From Pelecanus crispus (lineage: Eukaryota; Chordata; Aves; Pelecaniformes; Pelecanidae): 64,000 nt of DNA. The translations under genes and the position numbers were made by a program. The notes under the pieces are model-generated. The model saw nothing but the letters and a program-made list of their open reading frames with translations, was not told where the DNA came from and did no database searches. The stretch is taken from positions 8,630,372-8,694,371 of the forward strand of contig NC_134655.1 in the NCBI RefSeq assembly GCF_030463565.1, read 5' to 3'. This document shows positions 11,651 through 22,138 of this stretch, piece by piece (the stretch's first letter is position 1; the number at the start of each line of letters is the position of its first letter).

Positions 11651-14240
11651 CTTGCTTCTAGCTTTGCAAGAGCAAAACTGTCTTTAAGGAGTGCTTAGCA
11701 TGGCAGGATACAGAGTTTGTCACACCATTAGTTTTTTTCCTGTTGTTCACCAGTATCCTTTCTTTTTAGTAATAGCTGTATTCCGAGTACATGAAGGAGC
11801 TCAGCAGCTGCAAGAAGCTGCTACTTCCACAAGAGCAAGAGACTCTGTAAAATTCTGTCAACTTTATAGTTGTATACTAAGTAGCAGCTGGCTCCTGCTG
11901 AGTTCAGAACCAAGTCCCACATTTTCCTCCCCTGTCGAACAGCCTCAAATCACTTATACAACTGGATCCTTAAGAAATTATTCTCAAGCAGGAGCTAAAG
12001 CACATTGCTGTTTGACAACTTGTCTATGTGAAATGCTGGTCTCAGTTCAATCCTTTGAGAAGAAATGATTGCATTATGGAAGCTTGCCAGTTGAATTGTA
12101 CTGTTATTGACCAAAGCCCACAAAGTTAATTTATAGGAACGGATTTATTCTTTTGTGGAAAACTTCTAGGCACATTTTGGCGGACTGTTGGTAACTGGGG
12201 AGTATCTCTTTCAACTAGTAGCTCACTTGTCTGCCCTGGGGACAGTGGACTTTGTCTTCAAGTACTTAAATTCTCTGCCATAACTTCAGTTAATGATAAC
12301 TGAAGGAGAAATGTAACTGTCTTTATTATAGTACAAGTTCGTAGGCAACTTCAGATAAGAAGCCTTAACATGCTAAAGAAATTCATTAAATTATTCTGTC
12401 TCTCTAGTGTGGTTTACAGTTTAAAAATGTATTGATGAGAAAAGTTTAACTTAACTTTTAGTCCCCGTGCAATTTAATTAAATGTGACTATGTATTGTAT
12501 GTTTATATTTTGTATTGATCATATAGTATTAGTTCTAGAGCAATGTTTGTCAACCCATGCCTTTCAGAGTACATTGTAACCTTGTCACAGAAGGCAAAAT
12601 GAAAACACACCAACTGGAGAAGAGCACGGTGTTGCTTGCAATATGTTAGTTCTGTAATTTTGTTGCTTATGGGTATGTGAAGATGAGAGGCCATTGCTCT
12701 AGAGTGAGAGGGATTAGCACCAGCACTTCGTGTACCAAACTGAGCCACGCTGACTGTGTCAGCCAGTATTTTTTATTTAGATATACTTCAAGTCGAAGTC
12801 TAATTTTAATGACACCATTATTTCTAGAAGCAATTTTTAAAGTAATTACCTTTGTACAAAAGGACTGATGTGGCTAACGCTGTCACAGAGCCACTCGATT
12901 CAATTGTTCTAGCCATTCCATCCATCCATCCCATGGAGCAGAAAGGCAGCAAAGGCTGTTTGCCACATTGCACTGCTTATGACACTTTAAACATGTAGCA
13001 TTAATCATTTCATCCTCCATGTTAGGACTTCCTAACTCTAAAAGAAATCTCAGAATGGTGTGAAATATGTATAATATGTGCTTGAGACTTTAAAGTATAT
13101 AATTTTATTTTACAGAAGTGGTGTTTGAAATTTTTCATGGCAAAAGCTGGGAAGGAGAGAGATTTACTCTTGCGGAATGAAGTGCCAATGTTAGAAGTAC
13201 AGGCTCTCTGTGTGCGGCTAGAGAATATTTGATGCCTGTAGTAGACTTGGAATTTCAATACTCTGGGTCATTCTGTAGAGGCACTTTCCCCATCCCCCTA
13301 AGCTACACTGAACTTAATATGCCGACTTCAGTTTCTGAGGTGTTGCGATGTTAATACATGGTTCCACCACTTTGTCTCTCTCCTCCCTGTCAGACCAGCA
13401 CTGTAACACCAGGGAGAAGGTCCTCTGCAAAGAAACTACTTGCTGTTTTATTTCACTTGGTGTTTGTTGACACAAGTATAAAACCAAAGTATTTTTGATC
13501 CGGAGTCTGTCAAAACATGTTAATTTTGCCATGTTAAACCAAGAAACAGAATCTTTACTCCTGCAAAATGTCATAGGAATAATCTTTCTTGCTGCTGTGT
13601 ATTGCTGCTGCTGAGGTAAAATATTATCAGAGCACATTCCCTAACTGTAGAATTCGTACCAAACCAAAGAGTTGTATTCTACAGTCTTACATTTGCATGT
13701 TTCTTATGTTTCCAGCATTAATTTCAAAGAAAATCAGAAGGTAAACTGTATGTAGCTAATGGTACTTTTGAGTGTATAAAACTTGCTAAGTCATAGATCT
13801 TAGAGGTTAAGATCAGTTTTGAATTAATGTGCTGTAGAACTAGTGCAACACTGAAAAGTGGAGAATATAAATAAATGAATTAATATATGTAAATGTCTTG
13901 GATTATTTCTTTCAATTTCTTTCCATGTTCTTTGCGCTTCTGAAAACTGTTTCAGTTTTCCAAGAATCTTGTCTACAGTCATGCTCATTCTTTTAAAGAA
14001 TCTTTACAGGAGAACTAGGTCGAGCTTCTGTCAATATATATGCCACCAGTTGCAGCTTGTCTTGGCTTTCAACACTGTGCAGCGTGACTTCTGCAGAAAA
14101 ATGGGAAAAAGGTCTTGATGACTTTATCTTAGACTAAGATAACAAGTCATTCCCCGCATTTCTCCTTTGGACTCCCTCCAATTTTGACCTCTTTAACAAG
14201 GTCATTACATCACAGATTGCATTGTGAAGTGAGAACCCTG
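11651..14240. other. RADX-RNF128 intergenic or distal RADX 3' UTR
   Basis: No coding exon or recognised repeat. Distal AATAAA hexamers near 13870 leave open a roughly 3 kb RADX 3' UTR. The genes are close: 3.8 kb from the RADX stop to the RNF128 exon 1a start codon. Confidence 0.5.
13870..13875 (+). terminator. RADX: Candidate distal RADX polyadenylation signal
   Basis: AATAAA within TATAAATAAATG, followed by T-rich sequence. It would give a long 3' UTR of about 3 kb. Weak evidence without transcript data. Confidence 0.3.
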
Positions 14241-14243
14241 AGC

Positions 14244-14251
14244 TTACGTCA
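14244..14251. promoter_or_regulatory. CRE/ATF-like site upstream of RNF128 exon 1a
   Basis: TTACGTCA (TGACGTAA on the - strand), a cAMP-response/ATF-type octamer, about 400 bases before the exon 1a start codon. A TGACCTC lies just downstream. The octamer could occur by chance; its position in an otherwise CpG-poor promoter is the only support. Confidence 0.3.
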
Positions 14252-14634
14252 CTGAATGAAAGATGACCTCGTCCTCTGAAGTGGTGTTCAGGTTGAGATA
14301 GGAGCAGGGGGCTTGAGCACCATCGAAGCTGGAATTTGTGCAGTAAAGGGAGAGAAGGAGGGGGAGAATGACGCTTTGTGAAAAAGGAGGAGAAAGTTAG
14401 GGCTGAAGGTTGCTTGCAGGCCCCTCGGTCTGCATCTCTACCTCACAATAGGCAGGTGTGTCGCTTGTGTCGCGTCCCAGCCCCCGCTCCAGATGAGCTC
14501 ACCGACAGGTCCAGGCCGTACCTGGGTGGTGTCAAGTTCCTGTTGGAACTGAAATTTCAAACTTATCAGCAGGCTGTGGGCTAACAGCCACCGCCAGCTG
14601 AAAATAGCTGTAGACATCTACATTTTGTGCTTAG

Positions 14635-14649
14635 ATGAATAAGCAATGA
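14635..14649 (+). promoter_or_regulatory. RNF128: Four-codon uORF overlapping the RNF128 exon 1a start
   Basis: ATG AAT AAG CAA TGA: an upstream ORF encoding MNKQ whose TGA overlaps the main ATG in the arrangement ATGA. The upstream ATG has a weak -3 base (T); the main ATG has G at -3. If transcription starts upstream of it, this could allow termination-reinitiation or leaky scanning. The uORF itself is plain in the sequence; its use is inference. Confidence 0.5.
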
Positions 14650-15051
14650 AGGAAGTAGATAAGTTCAGTTTTTTCTGCCTTCTGGTGGTTATTAGTATTT
14701 TATTCAAGACTACAGGGGCGTTTTCTGTGAGCGCCTCTGTGAGTTTATTCTATTTCAACAGCGCTAGCAACAGGTCTGCGTCTGAGCAGTGCGAATGTGG
14801 CCTGTATGGATTAAATTCTCCTCTGCTTAGTGCTCAGGGGCTTGTGGCCATTCCTAAATCTGCTAATCGTCAAGCCTGTGATGCAAATACCCAGTTCAGC
14901 ATCACAAACCCACCATGGATAGCTCTGATTGAAAGAGGCAATTGCAGTTTTGCTGAAAAAATTAAGGTGGCAGCCAGAAGGGGTGCAACAGCAGCTGTGA
15001 TCTACAATGCACCGGTGAAAGGCAACGACACCGCCCTGATGTTGCATCTCG
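14646..15051 (+). CDS. RNF128: RNF128 alternative first coding exon 1a (signal peptide, first half of PA domain)
   Basis: RNF128/GRAIL is an endosomal/ER transmembrane RING E3 ligase, known for T-cell anergy, that captures membrane targets through its lumenal PA domain. This exon encodes 135 residues plus one base: a short acidic N-terminus, a hydrophobic signal peptide (about residues 7-26), then PA-domain sequence with CECGLYGLNSPL, PPWIALIERGNCSFAEKI and ATAAVIYNAP. Sequons lie at N42, N99 and N127. It corresponds by memory to the N-terminus of the shorter human isoform, starting at the same distance from the FF of the signal peptide, which supports this ATG. The donor is G|GTGAGT, phase 1, and splices to 40270 to restore Gly-Ala. 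The full protein from this start is 397 aa. Confidence 0.92.
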
Positions 15052-18000
15052 GTGAGTAGCACGGCGTGAAGCGCTGAAACCTGGTCGTTCCTCTGAAGTT
15101 TGGTCCAGCCGGGCTATATGGAAGCAGTTGTGTTTGTGGATGATTGTTGCTTTAATCAAGAAATTCATTGGGAAAAAAAAATTATGCAATTTGAGTCTTG
15201 ACTTCGGTGCTTAGTAAGCGATACTCTGCTGCTACGTTCTGAGCTTGGTACAGTGTAGCCAAACTGGTGAGTCTCTGAAGTTAGTACCATTTTTTACTTG
15301 TACAGCATGCAAATTATTTTAGACAGTGATGTAGAGAAACCCATAGTGTCTGCTTTGAAGGCACTACTTTATTTTTCGAGGTTAGAGGACACAAATGAAC
15401 GTACAAGTGTCTGCAGCATAGGTATATGCTTTGCAGATTGCAAGCCAGATCTTGCTTTTTTTTTTTTCCCTCCCCTAAACCGTTCTAATCCTTTCTGAAT
15501 AGCGGCTGCTCTTAGCCTTTTCTGGGATCCCCTAATTCCTTAATGAAAGGTTAGACAAAATGATCGTAATTGCCCATTCCGACCCTAGTAGCTATGGATC
15601 TGTCATTAGGGAAGAACCGAGAAGCTAAGTGTGATACTGTATTGCTTGGGTTTTATTTCTGCATGTGTTCCTCTAGGTCAACCTGTCTAATAAGCATTTT
15701 AGTACAAAGCATACATACACGTAGCTAATTCTGTGAAATACGCTTTGGTGGAGCTGCACCAGGAATCCTTTAGCTTAAGTCTTGCTTGTCTGATTTTGTG
15801 AGCAAACTGAGTGATTTTTAATCCGGAGACGAGCCAGCATTTTACAGATCACATCCCTGTGCTGGTTTGGGTTGCCACTTCAGGAAGTTTCTGTGGAGCC
15901 CACGCCTGGGCAGTTCACAGGAGTCGGCCGACACCAGCTTTGAGCAGGCTGGCTCGGAGTCTCGGTTATGCACCTGTAGGTGCATCACAGCTGCTTTGCA
16001 AACCTAACCATCGCGTGAGGCTCAGCTCCAAAAACAAACAAACAAAAGCATCCTAAAGAAGGTATTGCAACGCAATAAAAAAATGCGCTGTATGGCACTG
16101 AAAGTGCAGGGACGTGTACTACACAGCCAGCCTTGACTCTCCTGGTACCATGATAGAGCTGGTGTTTGCAAATGGAGCTTAAATGTTTTACTAGAAATAT
16201 GTAGCCAACAAACAAAAGCTTTTATTCTACCTCTGGAGAAAGTGATTTAGACTTCAGTGGCCGGCATGTCAAGATTCAGATTAGGTTGCTTTTTTTATTT
16301 GGTTTTGGAGCATGCCAGCTCATGCTAACACCGGATGAATAAAGAAAGAATTGTACTGGCTCTGTGTACTGCAAAATCGGTGCCAGCTGCGTTTCTTGTG
16401 AGCGGCGGTGGCCCCGGTGGCCCAAGGCGTGAGCACGGCGGGAGCAGGGTGGCCCGTTGCCCCAGAGGTCAGCGGATGAGAATGGGATGGAACCTTGTTT
16501 GGACACACTGGGTAAACTGGGATGTCACAAACCCAACAGTTAGACTAGACTCCAGAAATAAGATAATTATTTAGGACAAGCTCTGAAAGCAGACCCTAAT
16601 TTTTCAGATGCTTTTTTTTTTTCCTAAAACTAAAAAGATTTTTTAAATGTTGAAAGCAACAGATATGTCACCCGAGAGTTTATTTCATGAGACATGAAGT
16701 CCCATCTTTCTGAATTTAATTCATTTAGTTTCTCAAAGACAAACTGTGATTTTTATAGGACTATTTCCTATAGTTGTCCTATAGGAATAAAGCGGATATG
16801 ACAACCTATTTGGTGGCAAAGAGGGTTTATAAATCAGTCCAGTAGTCACGTGTGTTAAACACAGCGAAGGCAAAATACTTCAGTGAGATGAGCGCTTCGT
16901 CTAATCAGTATAGGAGAAGCATCTTCTCGCTCTATTTGTTTCCCTCGGTGCAAAGCGTGGAGCCATACGTTCTTTAGGTAAAACAGAAAAAGCCTGGGAG
17001 AGGGGTGGTGGTTGCAGCACAGTGCTTAGGGCAAAGGGTTCACAGGGCTGGGGAAGGAAATCTCCCGTTTGCCTGGAATGTCCCAACGGCAGCATCGCCT
17101 GGAGAGGTCTGGGGAGTCTTGGGGATTAATCCCCATTTGGGTAGGGGCCCTTTGGAGGTGAAATGCCTTGCTGGCAGAGCAGGGAGAGAAAAATCTGCCC
17201 TGCTGCTGCCAGCGATGGGCGAGCTCCTGACTGAGCAAGGAGCGGCAGCCGCCGGGATCATCGGCCGGCTCTCGGCTGGGGCCAGCCCGGACATCCTCAG
17301 TCTTCCGTCCCCATTGCTCGGCCGCTGTGCGGGGCTACAGAAATCCCGTCGCCCTGGCTATCTATTAGGCCTTGGAGCCTTGGCCGCAGTTCCCCGCCAT
17401 CCTCCTCCCTTCCTGCTGACTTTAACGTAAAATCAATAGCGCTTTCTAGCCAACCTTATTTTCTGTTACAACAGTGCAATATTATGTATGTATTTCACAC
17501 CATAAAACTCCCGCTCAGTCTTAGAGCAATGAAATAGTTTGTTCTGGGCAAAGTCCAAGTGTGCAGGAAATTTAAAGCTGCTGGGAAGGAACAAAGAAAA
17601 AACTCCCCTCTTGGTGACTCCTTCCTCATCCTCTTACCGCAGGTCCTTTTACCTGTCACCAGATCTACCCTGTTACTGGGTATTGGTTTGTTCTTACACA
17701 CACGTGTATGATAAAACTGATACATTAATAACTTTTACTATGGAAAATTTTAGCGGTCGACTAGTAACAACTTCCCCATTCCTCTCCGATTACACAAAAC
17801 ACTGGTGGGAAAATGCTCTACTTTGATCTGCAAGATTTCTGTAGGTGTTTGTGTCTTATTTGCATGAAGTTAGATTGATCCAATGGTACAGGGCCTAAGC
17901 TTTTGCTAGAAGAAAAATGTCTCTTTTTAGTAGTTCCAGCACTTACTTGATTTTCTCTGGAAAGGAAATGGAATATGCATCTGTAATAACATTTTTCCAG

Positions 18001-19164
18001 CACCGCTCCTTGAAACTTAAATGGAAATTCCAGGAATTGTCAAGTTTTTGAAACGTAGCCAAATTTAAATAAGGTATTTTGGGGCTCCTTTTTTAGTAAC
18101 CAATACCAGACCACAGACAGTAGCAGAATAACTGTGCTCTGCAAAGTCACCAAGCAGCTGGTGGGGGCCCCCGCTTTGTGAGCAGTGGTGGCAGGGGCCA
18201 GTAGAGGGCTGTATCCTCCTGTCGCTACCATTTTTTTCCTTTTTTTTCCCTGTTCGTTTACAAGAGAAAATAGGAAACTGGAGATAGGAGTGTAAAACAA
18301 AACGCCCCCACCCCACCCCCCATTGCTGCTGCCATTTGCATCCTAGCCCAATACAGCAGCTAAGTGAAAATATCAACTATGTTCTGAAAGGTTTTCTCCA
18401 AGGAATTTACTAAGACCCAGTGAAAGGGAACCCTCTTGCTGGTTAAAGCCTCCAAGACTCATGAAGAACAGTACCCTGGCAGAACTGTTGTACAACAGGA
18501 GCAAGCAGATACCTCAGTTTGTCTGTACAATAGAAATAATTGGCAATCCTGACAATAATTGAAAAAAAAATGTTGTGGATTTGTGTTTCCTTGCAACTTG
18601 TTTCCAGGATATTCAGCAGCTTCAAAGTCTAACTTTTGTTATCTCAGAAGTATTTTGAGATAGGATCTTATTAGCTGTTGATGCAATACCTGTTATAAAC
18701 TTGTGGGCTAAATGCCTGACAATGGAGTTTGGTTTTGTCTTTTATTTTGAAAGCTGGTATAAAATCTTGCTCAGGTTCCCCATCTTAACTCTCTAAAATA
18801 TCATTGCTTGTTTGATCTTCAGAGTAATTTCTGTTTTACAACACATTTTGAATCATCTCCTCTGTTTACTATAAAGAAAGCCGGGCTCTCTGTCCTAGCT
18901 CTGAACAGCCCGTGGGACAACAGCATGTGAAAACAAATGAACTTCCAAGAACGTCCATGCAAAGCACATGCCGTGAACTTCCCCTTTCATGCATTTCTTG
19001 TGAAGTGGCTCTGCTAACAGCAGTCCAGCCGCCTCCGTGAAGTCGGTGTTCTCATAGCGTAGACTGAATTCCTCCATTCATCGTCCAAGAAAATCGCCTA
19101 AGTGGCTTCACGTCTTTGATGCAGGGAGGGCAGCGGCAGGAAGGGTGAAGCACACAGCCCTTCA
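15052..19164 (+). other. RNF128: RNF128 intron 1 (from exon 1a), proximal part
   Basis: No coding exon seen. Locally GC-richer around 16380-17420, where several open frames appear on both strands without family resemblance. A CTCF-like 12-mer lies at 18198-18209. The rest is unremarkable. Confidence 0.6.
18198..18209 (+). promoter_or_regulatory. CTCF-core-like motif
   Basis: CCAGTAGAGGGC, which fits the CTCF core CCASYAGRKGGC. It is identical, in the same orientation, to the 12-mer at 3604-3615. Occupancy cannot be judged from sequence. Confidence 0.35.
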
Positions 19165-19495
19165 CCAGTGGGAGCCGTCACTGCAGGGAGAGGCTGGGAG
19201 AGCTGGGGCGGGTCCGTCTGGAGAAGGCTTGAAGGGTTCTCATCCATGTGTACGAATTCCTGATGGGGCCAGGGAGGGTAAATATGGTGGGGCCAGACTC
19301 CTCTCAGTGATGCCCAGTGGAAGAAATAGAGGCAATGGGCATAAACAAGAAATTACATAAGAAAAAACTTCACTGTGAGGGTGGCAGGTTGCCCAGAGAG
19401 GTTATGCAGTCTCCATCCCTGGAGATACTCAAAACCCGACTGGACGCTGCCCTGCTCAGAGCTGGGTTGGACTGTCCGATCTCCCGAGCAGACAG
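19165..19495 (+). mobile_element. CR1 LINE fragment, sense on + strand
   Basis: Degraded CR1 3' part. In order it shows words typical of CR1 ORF2's end and 3' UTR: GGAGAGGCTGGGAGAGCTGGGG, TCATCCATGTGTA, CAGTGATGCCCAGTGG, AGGCAATGGGCA, AACTTCACTGTGAGGGTGG, GGTTGCCCAGAGAGGTTATG, TCCATCCCTGGAGATACTCA and GGGTTGGACT. These match the avian CR1 consensus as I know it. The 3' octamer tail is absent or too diverged to see, so this is an old, internally deleted copy. Confidence 0.85.
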
Positions 19496-20514
19496 CTTTT
19501 TCCTTCCAGAAAGGCTCCCGAGCAGCCATAAAAATCCCTGCGGGCTGTGCTCATCTCCGCAGAGCGCAGCCTGCCAGAGAGCTGCGTTCAGGTCTGGGAT
19601 TTTCCAGAGCCCCCAGAACATGGAGCCAGCAAAGCCCAGGAGCTCACCACGCTGGCATTCAGTACTGTTTCTTTAGCTTGCAAGGTAGTCAATGTGATCA
19701 GCTCTGGGTTTATTTCAGGTGACTGCAGACTGTGACCCACTTGCTCATCCATACACTTGGCGGTGAACATATAGAGGGAGCCCAGATTCTGCTTCTGTGG
19801 AAAACCAGCAGAAGGCTTGTTCTGGGACCACATGAAAGAAAGATGGAAAACATAAATTCATGAAATTGCAAGTGTCTTTGACGGGAGGAAGAGTGCATGT
19901 GAACTTTGGTCGGTGTATGAGCATCCATCCCTTTTGTACCTCCTGCCTCTGCTGACAGTGGTTTACCCATATTCTCTGGGGTAGTAGAGGACACGTATAG
20001 CACTCTCACAACAATTGGTCCCACTGTGACAGAAACACGGAGAAACAACGTTTACTTCCCTGGCACTGGGACTCTTGCGCACATCTGGCTAGCCAAGGGG
20101 AAGTGTTCAGTGCCAGCGCACAGGGCGATCTGACGCAATTTTTTTTTTTTTCCACATCCAGTGAACAGAGAGTTGTAGGCTAGAGTTCCAAGTTGTGCTA
20201 GAGCCAAACAAGCTCCCAAATTCACAGTAAAACTTAGTTGGAACTGGCAACCTTCGTGCATCTAGTCACAAGGATCACCTCAGATTCTCCTTGAAACTCC
20301 TAAGCCCCACGGGCAGGAGGTGGGGAGGTTCCTGGTATGAAGAGGACACTTTGTAAAGTGGCAGAGGACCACAAGCTCCATTCTCATACCTTAATTTTTT
20401 TTCCAGCTAGCTTAAAAACTTGGGATGCTCTTGCCCACACCGTTGCCTACTCCAGAGCAAGTCACTTGCCCAAGACCCTTCCATTGCTGGTCAGGGTCAT
20501 GAGCTACTTTTGGA
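19496..20514 (+). other. RNF128: RNF128 intron 1 between CR1 and LTR cluster
   Basis: No exon or clear repeat. A 12-base T run lies near 20140-20152. Confidence 0.6.
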
Positions 20515-20519
20515 TAAGG
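20515..20519. repeat. 5-bp target-site duplication, left copy (outer LTR)
   Basis: TAAGG directly before the TG of the outer LTR. The matching copy is at 22134-22138. The A before it (20514) also matches the LTR's terminal A, so 5 versus 6 bp is ambiguous. Confidence 0.8.
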
Positions 20520-20933
20520 TGTGGTGGGTTGACCCTGGCTGGATGCCAGGTGCCCACCAAGCTGCTCTGTCACTCCCCCTCTCAACTGGACAGGGGAGAG
20601 AAAATACAACGAAAAGCTCGTGGGTCGAGATAAGGACAGGGAGAGATCACTCGGCAATTACCGTCAAGGGCAAAATAGACTCGACTTGGGGAAAATCAGT
20701 TTAATTTATCGCCAATCAAAACTGAAGTAGGGTAATGAGAAATAAAACCAAATCTTAAACCACTTTCCCCCCACCCTTCCCTTCTTCCCAGGCTCAACTT
20801 CATTCCCAATTTTCTCTATCTCCTCCCCCCGAGTGGTACAGGGCAATGGGGAATGGGGGTTGCGGTCAGTTCATCACACGTTGTCTCTGCTGCTCCTTCC
20901 TCCTCAGGGGAGGACTCCTCACACTCCTCCCCT

Positions 20934-21115
20934 GCTCCAGCATGGGGTCCCTCCCACGGCAGACAGTCCTCCACAAACTTCTCCAACGTGGGTCCTTCCC
21001 ACGGGCTGCAGTTCTTCACGAGCTGCTCCAGCGTGGGTCCCTCCCACGGGGTGCAGCCCCTCAGGAGCAGCCTGCTCCAGCATGGGTCCCCACTGCCGGG
21101 GGTGGGGGAACAGAC
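20934..21115. repeat. Tandem about 46-bp units with hairpin arms inside the outer LTR
   Basis: The word CTCCA(A/G)C(A/G)TGGG recurs at 20935, 20981, 21026 and 21075 (spacing 46, 45 and 49). The second and third units contain perfect 6-bp arms CGTGGG...CCCACG around 5 bases. They belong to the LTR, not to the intron. Confidence 0.8.
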
Positions 21116-21547
21116 TGCTCCACCGTTAACCTCCCCGGGTGCAGGGGGATCTCTGCTCCCCGTGGGCCTCCGTGGGTGCAGGGCACAGCTGCCTCGCCAT
21201 GGGCTGCACCAGGGGTGCAGGGGAATCTCTGCTCCGGCGCCTGCAGCACCTCCTGCCCTCCTTCTGCACTGGCCCTGGGGTCTGCAGGGCTGTTCCTCTC
21301 ACATATTCTCACTCCTTGCTCCAGCTGCAGTTTGTGTCCCCGTGGTGTGGGGTTTTTTTCCCCCCTTCTTAAACATGTTATCACAGAGGCACTACCACTG
21401 TCGCTGATGGGCTTGGCCTTGGCCAGTGGAGGGTCCATCTTGGAGCCGTCTGGCACTGGCTCTGTTGGACATGGGGGAAGCTTCTGGCATCTTCTCACAG
21501 AAGCCACCCCTGTAGCCCCCCCCGTTACCAAAACCTTGCCATGCAAA

Positions 21548-21553
21548 CCCAAT
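21548..21553. repeat. 6-bp target-site duplication, left copy (inner LTR)
   Basis: CCCAAT, repeated at 22125-22130 after the inner LTR. It is part of the outer LTR's own terminal sequence, which proves the order of insertion. Confidence 0.85.
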
Positions 21554-22124
21554 TGTTGTGGTTTAGCCCCAGTCAGCAACTAAGCACCACGCAGACACTC
21601 GCTCACTCCCTCTGCCCCGATGGGATGGGGGAGAGAATCGGAGGAGTAAGAGTGAGAAACACTCCTGGGTTGAGAGAAGAACAGTTTAATAATTGAAATA
21701 AAGGAAAATGGTAATGATAATAATAACAATATAATAATAATATACAAAGCAAGTGATGCACAATGCAATTGCTCGCCACCCGCCAACCGATACCCAGACA
21801 GTTCCCGAGCAGCGATCGCTGCTCCCCAGCCAACCCCTCCCAGTTTCTATACTGAGCGTGATGCCATATGGTATGGAATAGCTCTTTGGGCAGTTTGGAT
21901 CAACTATTCTGGCTGTGCCCCCTCCCAGTTTCTTGTGTACCTGGCAGAGCATGGGAAGCTGCAAAGTCCTTGACTAGCATAAGCAGTACTCAGCAACAAC
22001 TAAAAACATCAGCGTGTTATCAACATTCTTCTCATACTAAATCCAAAACACAGCACTACGCCAGCTACTAGGAAGAAAATCTCTATCCCAGCCAAAAAAC
22101 TCTATCCCAGCCAAAACCAGGACA
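21554..22124 (-). mobile_element. Inner solo LTR (ERVK-type) inserted into the outer LTR
   Basis: A 571 bp element starting TGTTGTGGTTTAG and ending CCAGGACA on the + strand, with a 6-bp CCCAAT duplication on each side. Read on the - strand it has a TATA-like box (CTCAGTATAGAAACTGG, + positions about 21840-21856) and an ATTAAA signal followed by the usual end of this abundant avian LTR, so its sense strand is -. It has an internal 19-bp tandem duplication (CTCTATCCCAGCCAAAA at 22081 and 22100). No coding part remains. A 6-bp TSD fits class II (ERVK-like) elements; this class call is inference. Confidence 0.88.
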
Positions 22125-22130
22125 CCCAAT
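22125..22130. repeat. 6-bp target-site duplication, right copy (inner LTR)
   Basis: CCCAAT, matching 21548-21553. It is followed by ACA, the last three bases of the outer LTR. Confidence 0.85.
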
Positions 22131-22133
22131 ACA

Positions 22134-22138
22134 TAAGG
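22134..22138. repeat. 5-bp target-site duplication, right copy (outer LTR)
   Basis: TAAGG, matching 20515-20519. Confidence 0.8.

Larger units (their letters stand above)
20520..22133 (-). mobile_element. Outer solo LTR of an endogenous retrovirus, interrupted by a second LTR
   Basis: On the + strand it begins TGTGGTGGGTTGACCC and ends CCCAATACA (TG..CA ends), flanked by TAAGG on both sides. About 1037 bp once the insertion at 21554-22130 is discounted. The family is a long, GC-rich avian ERV LTR that I recognise by its end sequences. An ATTAAA on the - strand near 20700 suggests the sense strand is -. It contains four diverged units of about 46 bp with small inverted repeats (20934-21090). 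No retroviral gene is present, so it is a solo LTR made by recombination. A 5-bp TSD is usual for ERVL-like elements; class is inferred. Confidence 0.85.

Noticed and set aside
20846-21583. Long overlapping ORFs on both strands (up to 245 codons)
   Set aside because: They lie entirely inside the outer ERV LTR, are low-complexity and repeat-derived, and have no retroviral protein motif.
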